This document shows, in pieces, positions 53,761-64,000 of a stretch of 64,000 nt of DNA. The DNA lies in contig OW386289.2 of the NCBI GenBank assembly GCA_936432065.2, positions 39,573,538 to 39,637,537 on the forward strand. Direction: 5' to 3'. The notes under the pieces are model-generated. The model searched no databases and was not told the DNA's origin. It saw only the letters and a list, made by a program, of their open reading frames with translations. Both the position numbers and the translations under genes were made by a program. The DNA comes from Rutpela maculata. Its lineage: Eukaryota > Arthropoda > Insecta > Coleoptera > Cerambycidae. How positions within the stretch are numbered: position 1 is the stretch's first letter; each line of letters starts with the position of its first letter.

Positions 53761-54187
53761 AACGGCAACAGACAGACTGACGGAATTAAATGGCTTTAAT
53801 TTTCGTAATCTACGTACTCTGAGACGTGAAAATCCGGAGAAATCTCGGAGGGTGATTTTTTCATGATTACAACTTCTCTTCGGCAAGTGAGGGAAGTAAA
53901 AAATCAAGTGGATCAGTTAAGGATTGCGACCTGTGGAGAATTCCGTACGTACATACGTATGTACAGACCAGCTGACGGAGAACTTTTCAATTTTCAGCGG
54001 TAATTATAGAATTCAATGAAACTCCAAATCAATCTAAAAATGATTCCATTTTTTAGCTTTTCAAAAAGCTATAATTAAAATCTTTGCCTTGCAGAATTAT
54101 TCCATTAAAAATGGCTTTAATCAGTGAGACTGAATACTGGCGCGCTGACTAAGAATAGAGTATACACCCAGCGAGTTGTGCAGTAAT
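53761..54187. other. No feature recognised
   Basis: AT-rich DNA without supported coding or repeat structure. Confidence 0.4.
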
Positions 54188-54539
54188 GATAGGAAATAAC
54201 ATTTCTTATCATTACTATACAAAACATAAAAATTAAGATGCAGATTTTCTAAAATATAAATGATGGATAACTTTTTTATTTATTGATTGAATCTATTCAA
54301 AAACAATAGGATTCATCCTACAGCTGGCACTAACTTGCTTTTCAAATTTCAATACAATCGATCTTTTCTTCTTAAGTCATCATGGTTACAAGAAACGTGA
54401 GGGACGGGTGAACGGAAAACGGACAGAGGCACATTTTGAAAGTTGTTCAGAATTCGTTGACTGACACTGATATTTATAGTTTTAGAAATATGTTGATCAA
54501 GTGCAATATACTCTTCGTTTTCGTATTTGCGTAGAGTAT
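54188..54539 (-). mobile_element. TIR-type repeat T4, truncated
   Basis: Carries the hairpin end (atactcttcgttttcgtatttgcgtagagtat), the degenerate GACGGACG tract and the ttaagtcatcatggttacaa segment of the T family, but not the tRNA-like half. Confidence 0.5.
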
Positions 54540-55049
54540 AAAAATTAAAATTGTCTAAAGATGTAACGAAAAATGCTGAAAACTGAATAATCGACCTCCT
54601 AAACCAATTATGTCTCATCATAAACTTGTTATGTACTCTCAAGCTGTTTAAATAAATAGCAGTGTATTGTTTTCACGTCGTAAATAAAGTGCTTTCAAAA
54701 TATCAACATGAAAAAAATTAACCTTCACCTTGTTCTTAGAATTGTGTATATAATTTTTTAGACCTCCTAGGATTAACTACCGATGTACCGATCAGGTTTT
54801 TATTCGCGACTGGTTTATGATTACACAATCAAACAAATTGGTGATTTACATACAAGTCTACGTATGTAAATTAGATATTAATTAAATGTTTAATACGTTT
54901 TAAATTAATATATGCGTAATTACATCTAATTGAGTTAAAAAAAAATTAAAAATCTTGCAAGAAAATGCATTTGAATTTTATACTGCACCAAAGATATAAA
55001 ATTAATTAACTAAAGGAAGATTTTTCTTATACAATCTATAGTCAGAGAA
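54540..55049. other. No feature recognised
   Basis: AT-rich DNA; nothing supported. Confidence 0.4.
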
Positions 55050-55895
55050 CTAGTGAACATTTCGCGTCATCCGCCGGCCAAAAATTTGCCAAATCGTTGG
55101 TAGAGGGGTAATGAGTTGCCATCTCTTTTTTTTATCTATTTATTTAACGTCTGCCTATTTCCGCTACCAGGGCTTATCACGGTCGCCAGAAAATTTTGCC
55201 GAAGTAGGGATATTTTACTTGCCTAACATTTAATAGACAAGAGACCGCCTGCTTTACATCCCCTCCGAAAGATGGTATATCCACTACGTAATCCTCGTCT
55301 TGAAATTACATAGCTTCCGCGTATACACTGATATACAAGCCGCTAGAACGTGGGACGAGATCTCTGTGTTTCCCAAGATGGATTTCACCCATCTAACTAA
55401 CTAACTCACCGCGCTGCACATTGCGAGGATACATTACAGTCAAGATGCATCTACGCTCGCCCCTGAGTTGCCACCTCGAAAGTTTCGACCTGGCGAATGG
55501 CAGAACACCCCCAACTCGTAATATAGTAGTCGAAATTTCCATCATTTACGGCCTGCCGAAACTTCGTATTTTGCTTGATAGACCTACGGCCAAGAGGCAA
55601 ATAAGTTACCTCATGGGATACAAAAGGTTTGAGTTTTTTTAGTAAAAGTATCACATATATGTAGCAAAAAACCGACCGTCTGCCGGGGCTCAATGGTCAA
55701 CTTCTCATTATTAGAGCTTGTCAAAAGGGCGAAAAAACTCGCTAAAGTTACCTCATTGGGTACATGCTTAAAAACGTGACAATTCACTGGGAAAACCATT
55801 ACAATTTTTATTTTGTGTGGCAGACGTCAGTATTTGAACGCAAACGTAGAGCAGACGCCCGTCGCGACGCCCAAAATTCCGACGTTTCTTACCTC

Positions 55896-56186
55896 ATGAG
55901 TGAAAACTATTACAATTATTATTTTGTTTGTCAAGACTTCCGTGAATATGTAGGCAAAACGAATTCGTTTACAAGAAACACCAGCAATACAAAACAATAG
56001 TAGTAAATAAAAATAGCAATAGCAAAATAGTTTCATTGAGTACATGTTAGGAACATTGACAATGCACTAGGAAAACTATTACAATTATTATTTTGTTTGT
56101 CAGATTTCCGTGAATATGTAGGCAAAATAACTTCGTATACAAGAAACAACAGCAATACAAAACAATAGTAGTAAATAAAATAGCAA
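55896..56186 (+). repeat. Tandem duplicate of about 140 bp inside X2
   Basis: Two copies of gaaaactattacaattatta, ttccgtgaatatgtaggcaa and caatacaaaacaatagtagt, adjoining the inner end of the left arm. Confidence 0.7.
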
Positions 56187-56225
56187 GGTTTTTTGTTTTG
56201 TTTGATAATAAATCTAAAAAAAAAT

Positions 56226-57775
56226 AACTATTCGTCATCTTCGTCATAACATGAATCATTAAAGTCCTCTTCATTTGCATCATCAATATTCCTTTGGTCC
56301 ATGCCGGTTTCGCGTACAACTATTTCGTCTAGAGCACCAGGTAATTGAGGTCCATCAAACCAAATCGGCGAAAACTTATTATCATTTAAATTCCAACCAT
56401 TTTCTGAGGGGTTATAAAATTTTATATGTTTTTCGGTGGCACTATTCTACATGGCATATATTTGATTCGTTCTTTGTACTTTTAAAAGCAATACGTTCCT
56501 GCATGGAGGTAACATAGTACTATCAAACTTTTTCAGGTTATCGAATGGACTCTGATTTGGTTTTGGTTTACAATGAGAGTAGAAAATGTCGAATCGAGCT
56601 TCATTGACATCACATAATGTGGATTTCCCATACAGAGCACAAATTGATTTTTCTACATACGTAATCTGATCTTTGGAAATGCTTTCATTGTTGCCAAATA
56701 TACCAAATACTTCCTGCATTTTTTTGTCATTTTTAAGGAGTTCAAAGGGTTTTAGTTTACCTTTTCTGGAGAAAGCTGCCGTGTAGTCACACCCTTAAAG
56801 AATGGAATGCTGGTAGAGATTTACAAATATTAAATACTAGTGCATTGAAAATTGCATTGACATTTACAAATCAACAAGTATTTTTGGATACAATTCCAAC
56901 TTCCATCCATACATTTACAGACTGATCAATGTGATGCATATTTTCTAAAATAATTATTAGGATGTCTGTGTCAGAGGCTCTAATTACAGCATTATTGTTT
57001 TTCTTTATTTTGGATAAATGGTAAATAATTCGGCTATCAGCCTCTTCGTGGTAGCAATTTAGTATGTCAATGGTTTCTCTTTCGATATACTTGTTTCCTA
57101 CCGCACATTTGTAACACTCGTTACAATTTGCGTATAAAGTTTTATTTTGAAGTATTTCCACAAACATATCATTTTGCCAAAACTCACAAAAAAGCTTGAC
57201 CAAAGCTTGTTTAAAATTGTCGTTACGAAGTGCTTTCATGAAGTCTGATGGCCGTCGTTGCTCACAATGTTCACAACCTTGAATTAAAAATTCGGCACTT
57301 CTTTCATATAAATTAGCCCTTTTATCGCGCTCAATATCTTTTATAGATGGGCTAACGAACTTATCGAACAATATGTGAACTTCATTGCCCTTATGTTGAC
57401 AAACTTTTTTTTAACACATGTCCAGCTAATTTTCAAAACGTTTGTGGCGTTTCCTCTAATAAATATAGTAAAAAAAAAAACAGTCAATAATTGTACAATC
57501 GACGTGATTACGAGGAATAGAATTAACTTTTTTTCAAGAGCCTTAAAAAGGCTGGATTTGTCTGTCTTATTCATGCTACCATCTATATGGCACAATGAAA
57601 GTGGGAATAGTGTTAATGGAAATGACAATAAAGTTACAAGGTCAATTTTATTCTGTAATGCTAAGGCTAAGATTCTACTCATTAAGTCACGTTCAAATCT
57701 ACTTTTCCATGGCCTTTCTTCAATTTGGCTTTATTCTCTGAGGCAAATGTTGATATAGACTGTTCTCTAATGGTA
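56226..57775 (-). pseudogene. X2 PIN-like HEEAD/SDTD/GCD-family protein, broken
   Basis: Minus-strand order: FERDLMSRILALALQ, LLSFPLTLFPLSLCHIDGS, MNKTDKSSLF (about 57690-57530); FDKFVSPSIKDIERDKR; HEEADSRIIYHL and ASDTDILIIIL (57050-56950); GCDYTAAFSRKGK (about 56795); VNEARFDIF and LPPCRNVLLL; a TAG where Trp is expected; then NGWNLNDNKFSPIWFDGPQL and an acidic tail ending CYDEDDE, stop at 56226-56228. The acidic residues of HEEAD and SDTD resemble PIN/FEN nuclease metal ligands (inference). Frameshifts near 57355 and 57685 and at least two stops make this copy inactive. Confidence 0.68.
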
Positions 57776-58451
57776 CCTTCAAATCTGTGTGAATCTATGG
57801 AACAGTCTTCAATGAAAGTATTTCTCCTTGTGTCACCGATAGATGTTATATCTCGTAAATATTTTTTGGTTCTCTCAGTTGCCGATTTTCCAGTGGATAT
57901 GTTAAAGAGATTGCTTTTATCGATTTCGGAATTAAAAGGATTAATGTTATTTTTAATGTATGTTTTTAATGTATTTCACTCTTCGAGATTTATGAAATTT
58001 TATTTTTACTCCTACATAATTTCCAGACCGTCTGCTCTTTATAGTTGACCGTGTGCCGATCTTTTTGAAAAATATTTATGATCTACATAAAAAGACCTTT
58101 GATTTGAACCCAGGTTTGTACATGTACCTCATGAGGTAAGAAACGTCGGAATTTTGGGCGTCGCGACGGGCGTCTACTCTACGTTTGCGTTCAAATACTG
58201 ACGTCTGCTATACAAAATAAAAATTGTAATGGTTTTCCCAGTGAATTGTCACGTTATTAAGCATGTACCCAATGAGGTAACTTTAGCGAGTTTTTTCGCC
58301 TTTTTGACAAGCTCTAATAATGAGAAGTTGACCATTGAGCCCCGACAGACAGTCAGTTTTTTGCTACATATATGTGGTACTTTTTCTACAAAAACTCAAA
58401 CCTTCTGTACCCGATGAGGTAACTTATTTCCCTCTAGGCCGTAGGTCTATG

Positions 58452-59674
58452 AGTTAAGGTATCTAAATAATTACGAAAATTGTCTGACAAAAGTTTGGGT
58501 CAGAAGAGGGTGTAAGAACACCCCAAACATGTATTTTCTGAAATGAAATTTTTATTATTTGCCGCCGTCTCAGCCGGTCGCAAATAATGAAAACTGCGAC
58601 TACTGTTTTATGACTTGAGGTGTTATTATGTTGTAGAACCTCCCAGAATTGATCTAGGTCGAAGCCAAAATAAACATTCGACTTAGGTAAAAAATTCATT
58701 TAAGGACATTTTTAAAAGTCTGAAAGACTTCAGATCCATAAACTAACACAAAAGGATCAATATGAGTTCAATAAGGCACAACTAAGTAAAACTTTTAAAG
58801 AAACACCAAATTTTTGCGAAATTATTTTTTTTAACTTTCTTATTCCTCTACCAAAGATATTAACCATGGAGGTACAATCATTTTATATACTGTTAGAATG
58901 TCTAACTATAAAATTTTAACTATGTAATATATCAAAAAGGGTAAAATCGACAAATATGGCGAAGGCGAAGGCGCGTAGCGTCTATAGACAAATTTTGGCA
59001 AAAAATCAGTGAAAATGCACAAAGCCGGTTTCTCGCATTAAACAAGTTTGGATTCACCCAGCGACTTATAATTTGGACGAGTGCGTTGGATGGTCTATTG
59101 ACCATTCAAACGATGGTAGGAAAGCCAAATGCAGGGCTTTCCAAATAATAAAGTTATAGAGAAAATCGCCTTGTACATAAAGGACTCAAAAATCCATTTT
59201 GCCAAAAAGTCGATCGGAGGTGAGTTGGTGCCATTTTTCCTAAATTGAACCTACATGGGGACTAGTACGTCGTAAGACTGGCCGAACGTTAGCAAACTCA
59301 TGTATTAGTCGAACTCCCCGTTCTGTGAATGATAAAATCACGTTAAATAGAACCTTTAGAAGCAAATCAAAAACGAACCAAAACTTTTTAGTAAAATATT
59401 TTTATATTATTTTCAGTAAGCCAAAAATACAAAATTTATAAATTCTTTTTAAAAAGCTTGCATTAAATTATGTATGAGGAAGTTGAATGAATCGTTTCTA
59501 CCAAATCGATTGTTAGCGCACGCTCTCATTTGTATGGTTAAAAAGTAATTTGCCTTAGTAGGGGAGGCGTGATTCTTTCACATTTTATCATTTTGCGGAA
59601 AATAACTATATCATTTTAAACTTGTTAAATAAATGGTATTCTTTGAAATAATTGCATTTTATTGATGTAAGGAC
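58452..59674. other. No gene recognised
   Basis: Mixed-composition DNA without a supported feature; perhaps interior of the 55050-61823 unit. Confidence 0.4.
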
Positions 59675-60199
59675 TTGTTGCTAGTCTTAATCCCTGGAGT
59701 TTTCGTTTGGAAGCCCGAAACGGAATCGGAATCTCATGATTCTGCAAGTTTGATACTCAGTGTTCTGGTCGCCTTACGGGAGCTTGATAGGGATTTTTTT
59801 ATGCATTTTTTCAGAAATCATTTGTTACGCCAATTTGGTGTCTCTAAGCGTACAGTCGTAAACACACCCTGTATGGACCTGGGTATTTACAAGATACCTA
59901 TCTACTTACTGGAATTTGGGGTATGTGCTTCAGTGGAGACGGTCTGGGACCTACCTCTAGTGATTACTGAAACCCCGCAAGTTACCAAATCGGAATTCTC
60001 TTATGCAATTGAAATAAATAGACCACCCTGTAAGTATTTTAAGTCTATATTACCAGAACTATATGTACATAGTATATTGCAACTTGCAACTGGCCCTAGT
60101 GGCCACCACTTAACTACTGTTACTATATGTAATTTAGGTCACCTAAGTCTATATCAAGATAAAACCCCTATATTTTCATATTGCCCTATAGGCATATAG
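59675..60199 (+). CDS. Hypothetical ORF, 174 codons
   Basis: Open from a TTG at 59675; the first in-frame ATG is inside the frame (MHFFRNH). Contains ETPQVTKSEFSYAIEINR, FKSILPELYVHSI and a Tyr/Pro-rich end (TPIFSYCPIGI). No known domain is seen. It is long for chance in this composition, but there is no supporting promoter or partner exon. It lies inside the putative 6.8-kb inverted-end unit and might be a remnant of its coding part. Confidence 0.3.
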   Translation: MLLVLIPGVFVWKPETESESHDSASLILSVLVALRELDRDFFMHFFRNHLLRQFGVSKRTVVNTPCMDLGIYKIPIYLLEFGVCASVETVWDLPLVITETPQVTKSEFSYAIEINRPPCKYFKSILPELYVHSILQLATGPSGHHLTTVTICNLGHLSLYQDKTPIFSYCPIGI

Positions 60200-61278
60200 C
60201 AGAAATTAACCATGGGGTTGGAACCGTTGGTTTATGTATTAACCAAGACAAAATAGAACGTTCGAGGCGCACCTTACGTAAGATAGCGTTGAACCGGTTT
60301 AGCAAATCAGCTGATATTGTAATTAGTGTCGTAATTAATTTCCGCTGTACAAATTAGGTAATTAGGTAAGTTTAACCTCTTCACTTATATAATCCCACCT
60401 ATCTTTAATCTAATCTATATATACACAAAATACTACCATAACATTATTACTAAAAGCTCGGGACCGCAATATCTAAATTATCTAAATCAAAGGTACAGTA
60501 CAAACATATAATTTGCGTCACAGACGTTTTCCTGAGCGAGACCTCCAGAATAGGAGGTCGTACAACACGTGGACACCAGTGCTCCTTGACCGTGACCTAT
60601 GACCCAGCAGATTGATTACGACGGTAGCTACAGCACACATTCTACTCAGCCTGGACATCGGCGAATACCCCAAGTGCGGCTCCGGTTTGCTATGGAGGTC
60701 TCCAAGATCAAATACTACTGACAAGGCTCCCACACGTGGAGTGGTCTACTTTCGATTCGCCCAACACAAGAACCCTTAATTAAATGAAATAAAAGCTAAT
60801 ATAACGATATCAAACATTTATAAAATGACATACCTTCCTAGAAGGGCACACAGCTGGCACGAGTAATGAGAGAGGTTAAGTTCGGTCACAAGGCTTGTAC
60901 CCTCCAAGAGGTTAGATTTCAATAAAGATACACTCCAAAAGGTAACCACCAATGAAATCTTGAATTCCTGCCACAGAAAGTTTGAATCCCATGGAGGATG
61001 ATTAATAAATTAATCAACTTAACTTCTCGGTGCAGAGCGCCTAGTTGCGACAACTCCCACGATCAAAAATCCGAATATTACCTCGCGCAAGTCATTTCCC
61101 TACCTGTCAATCTAGTTCTATCACACCTACTCGATCAGCTTCCCTACTCTAATTATTCCCTATCCGCGTTCCATACCTATTCGCCAAACTCCGTACCCTA
61201 GAAACTAACTACTATTTACATTATGCCTACATTATTTTGAATATTAAATTGAACCGTTACACATTAAGTGCAGAGTCC
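60200..61278. other. No gene recognised
   Basis: Moderate-GC segments (60500-60740, 61000-61200) that look like old repeat sequence, but no motif allows assignment. Confidence 0.35.
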
Positions 61279-61520
61279 ATTATTAGTAGGTAAACAGATA
61301 CCAATCACGTCAAAGTTTAATCCCGTCGGAGAGAAATCTTCGATAGGGATTTTTTTTATGCAGAAATCGCAATGATCCAAAGACGTTAAACCCATTATTA
61401 CTGCATAAACAGATCAAAATCACCTCAAATTCCAATCCCGTCGGAGAGAAATTTTCGATAGGAATTTTTCTTATGCAAATACAAAACTTCCTAGGCGTAA
61501 AACTCCTTATTGTCAGTGAA
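61279..61520 (+). repeat. Tandem repeat, about 114-bp unit
   Basis: Two full units start cattattag (61279) and cattattac (61393), and a third partial starts near 61505; shared blocks are aatcccgtcggagagaaat, ttcgatagg and cttatgca. Lies just inside the right inverted end at 61823. Confidence 0.65.
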
Positions 61521-61949
61521 TAAATGAAATCACGTCCTGAGAGAGCTTCGTTAATGATCTGAGGTAGTGCAGCCTTGACCTATTACTGTATTACTTGCCT
61601 ATCGAGCTATATCTTATCTCGAACCCACTTGGGAGTGGAAGAACGGGGCAGAACGCGGCCGGCGCCCTTCCAAAAATAAATTGATGTCGCGTCACCTAGA
61701 CGCACGGTAGTGAGTTCTTCTACACACCCCCTTCTGTCCATCGCCAAGTTGAAAGGTACCAGATGGCAACGTTCTGTCAAATTTTTAGCCGGCGGCAAAT
61801 AATACAAAAAAAATGTTCACTAGCACTACACTCAATATGAATCGTGATATTTTCGTGATCTGGATAGCAAAAATTGATGTTATTACACAAGAACCTAGAC
61901 GTTCAGTTCGAATAGCTGTTTTTGAGAATAGAACTTCGACAGTGCTTTT

Positions 61950-62170
61950 TGATCAAATGAATAACGATAATAAATTAAAAAGTTGTGTAGCTATCATCTT
62001 GACAATTACAGTAAAAAGAAAAGTTAACCGAAAACGATGGATGAAAGATGGTTGCAGAAGCAGGAAGTACGTACTCATTTAAATCTATTGAAAGGAATAA
62101 AATTAAATGAAGAAATGAATGACTACAAAAATTATTTCCGGATGCCTAATACCTGTTTGCCACTTTATTT
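61950..62170 (+). pseudogene. PIF/Harbinger-like transposase N-terminal remnant
   Basis: Two frames give KRKVNRKRWMKDGCRSRKY and then HLNLLKGIKLNEEMNDYKNY followed by FRMP. The order 'R.RW.....R..y..LL..L...D...YKNFLRM' is the usual start of HARBI1/PIF-type transposases. A frameshift lies between the parts, and no DDE domain follows. The match rests on motif memory only. Confidence 0.4.
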
Positions 62171-63012
62171 CTTTACTTTGTTTGCATAATTAACATTAGT
62201 CGTATCCCACAGCTCTGGCAAACTTTCAAAATCAAGTATAACTTTTTTTAACACCGACGGATCACGTATTATCGGCACCTACGGCGCATTTTCAATATCC
62301 TTTTCCCTCGCTGTGCCATTCGATACTGACAGGACAGTATTGAGTATGGATCATACATTCAATATAGATCGCGATCCTGGATTTCAAAATATCCGAATAA
62401 TTTATGATCCACATCGCGTTTCGTCAGCATTTCAACTCTACACACTCAATAGATATTGCGATCCAGGATCGCGCTCCAAATATCACGTTCCTTATCGAGT
62501 GTGTCGCTCTGGTTTACTACTACACCCATCTGTTAAACTATGTTTTATGCATTAGTGTAATAACACAGGCCTGCGACCAAAAAACTTATTTGAAACTAAT
62601 AGGCGATCTTTATAGATTTTTGGGTGCTGAAACCGGGAAAAGTAATGAAAAAATTCCATCACCCTCAGTTTTTTTGCAAATTTCCCTTTTTCTGTCGGTA
62701 TGAAATTTTTAGTTGAGAAGCAGCCTCACACATTTCCCTATTTCTTTTTCTTATTGGAATATGATTTCATTGAAGTGGGAGTACTGATGGATTACCCTAT
62801 ACGCTAATTACGCACGCGCGTAAAGCAGCAGATTTTTAAGGGCTGCAGGCAAAATCAGAATAATCAAAAATTCGCTCGACTGCACATCTTGCACTTATAA
62901 CTTTGTAACTTGTAACATATGAATGGACATAATTTTTTCCCTAACATTATTTTTAGGATTTGAGAATAATAAATAATAAGTTTTAAGAAGTATATCGTTC
63001 TCCTCAGTCCTG
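62171..63012. other. No gene recognised; short inverted repeat near 62368
   Basis: gatcgcgatcctgga (about 62368) and its partial inverse tccaggatcgcg (about 62463) flank AT-rich DNA. Nothing else is supported. Confidence 0.4.
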
Positions 63013-63122
63013 GGTGATATTATATTCATAAAAAACATCAGCGTCTTTGAGTGGCGGTACCATTTGTATCGCCATTCAAAGACGCCGACGTTTTTTATGT
63101 AAAATAATAACATAATATCACC
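63013..63122. repeat. Palindromic MITE / long hairpin
   Basis: Nearly the whole 110 bp is an inverted repeat: GGTGATATTAT (63013-63023) pairs with ATAATATCACC (63112-63122), and the inner arms ataaaaaacatc, gcgtctttga and tggcggtac pair with their inverses around a catt loop. No coding sequence. Confidence 0.75.
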
Positions 63123-64000
63123 GAAAACTATATATATTTGTATTTGAGTATTTGTATTGAGGCTACTGCTGCGTTACTTCATCGAGAGAATCCAGGTGTT
63201 ACTTACAAGAGGAAAAGTAACAATCGTAGCTTTTCCATGAAGAGGGAAAGGGAGTACAGGGCCATCAATGTGGATTAAATTGATTGAAAATACATTAACA
63301 GTGTCTTTCGTTGTAAATAAACTTAATTTGAAATAATAAAACCTTTTTTAAATCTTTTAAAACACATCTCTACTTTCCAAAATAGCCATATCCATACCTA
63401 TTAGGTTCAAAATATTGGGTCGAGTTGCGGAAAAACGGTGGATGATGGAGAAGAACCGACGTCACATTCATACGGCAGCTAAATGTAATTTTTCAATACC
63501 AATCTAACGATGTATCACAACACATAATGGTGGGATAATTTGTAGTTGGTAACGAGATATTAGACTGAAAATTAAAAATAGCTGAAAAATTTCAAAATGG
63601 CGCAGAGTCATGCAATTAGTACAATCATATGCAGAATAACTTCTAGATTCCAAAAATACAAAAATGTACAGAGTGTTCTATTTACAATCTAAAAGTAGGA
63701 GTCCCTTCCGGTGAAACTTAACAGAAGAATAAAAAAAATGTCATTTTGGTAACATGTGACACATACCTAGGTTCATCTTGATCCGATAATAAATAAAGAA
63801 ATGGCGACAGAATAGTAATCTTGTTGACACCCGGTATATACGGATTCAGAGGGGATCATACAAGCTGAAAATACTGTTTCTCACTTTTCGTGCTATACAG
63901 TGTGTTTCCCTTCTCATCTTCACACGTAACATTTTACTTAGTCGCATGATGTGGATACTTTTTTTGTAACTAGGTGCCCCTAAAATGTATTTGTACAACT
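63123..64000. other. AT-rich DNA to the window end, no gene seen
   Basis: No supported ORF, RNA gene or repeat. Confidence 0.4.

Larger units (their letters stand above)
55579..58451 (-). mobile_element. X2: inverted-repeat element encoding a PIN-like protein
   Basis: Arms of about 322 bp (55579-55900 and 58129-58451) are inverted copies beginning TAGACCTACGGCC. Each arm is built of roughly 141-bp units opening TTACCTCAT (55606, 55748, 55889; mirrored at 58132, 58272, 58414). Between them lies a minus-strand gene. Fits a TIR DNA transposon or a fold-back unit. Confidence 0.58.
55050..61823. mobile_element. Possible large element with CTAGTGAACATTT inverted ends
   Basis: CTAGTGAACATTT at 55050 and its inverse at the right end (atgttcactag, ending 61823) are followed inward by shared blocks CCGCCGGC(C/T)AAAAATTTG, CGTTG and TTGCCATCT in the same order. 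This is a pair of inverted ends 6.8 kb apart. It could be one large DNA element holding X2, or two solo ends of related short elements. No clear target duplication. Confidence 0.4.

Noticed and set aside
59675..61300. LTR retroelement remnants
   Set aside because: Composition suggested old repeat DNA, but no LTR pair, PBS or pol motif could be identified.
62313..62703. Short overlapping ORFs in the right flank
   Set aside because: No motif, no conservation signal, and lengths expected by chance.

Overview
The window is nuclear DNA from an arthropod, most likely an insect. The order cannot be fixed from sequence alone; a beetle is plausible. The evidence is non-LTR retrotransposons of R4/Dong, Jockey and I/R1-group type, a spliced gene for a secreted glycine-rich protein with a TATA promoter, AT-rich introns full of MITEs, and arthropod-style dispersed repeats. 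There is no bacterial signature, rRNA, or convincing functional tRNA gene.

Layout. (1) 1-718: a GC-rich edge with a minus-strand coiled-coil exon leaving the window and a 36-bp tandem triplet carrying a primer-binding-site-like motif. (2) About 719-30156: a head-to-tail array of about 15 retrotransposon copies. Almost every junction is an A-run followed by a (TAA)n tract. Two subfamilies dominate. A ends ...AHDSRTQ (copies C1, C2, C4, C5, C8, C9, C10, C11, C13, C14). B ends ...YSH (C3, C7, C12; C15 is a decayed B relative). One fragment (C6) is a different, canonical Dong-like element. The protein is a single ORF: Myb-like domain, reverse transcriptase with YMDD, CCHC knuckle, and a restriction-like endonuclease (PD...E). 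C9 has an unbroken 1071-codon frame; all other copies are truncated, deleted or frameshifted. (3) 30157-43680: AT-rich DNA and one five-exon gene (229 aa) for a secreted glycine-rich preproprotein. Its 8.4-kb first intron hosts MITEs, a TIR-type repeat, a tRNA-like segment and a Jockey insertion. (4) 43681-55049: repeat-dominated DNA, including an inverted-repeat unit with a PIN-like protein fragment, a decayed I/R1-group element, a roughly 110-bp tandem array, and a second copy of the TIR repeat with its tRNA-like segment split by another retroelement. (5) 55050-64000: a second inverted-repeat element encoding the same PIN-like family, inside or beside a larger pair of inverted ends, then a Harbinger-like fragment and a palindromic MITE.

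The most notable signals concern RNA structure in the array. The 5' ends of the elements fold as an HDV-like double pseudoknot whose P1 helix covaries between copies, and copy C14 starts exactly at the predicted self-cleavage nucleotide. The 3' UTRs hold two stem-loops whose stems covary between subfamilies while a TCGGAG loop is constant. Together with a (TAA)n target and a (TAA)n tail, this explains the array: each insertion recreates the landing site for the next. Other points worth a second look are two unrelated retroelements inserted in the same 17-bp window of a tRNA-like anticodon arm, and two separate inverted-repeat units that both carry the HEEAD/SDTD/GCD protein family.
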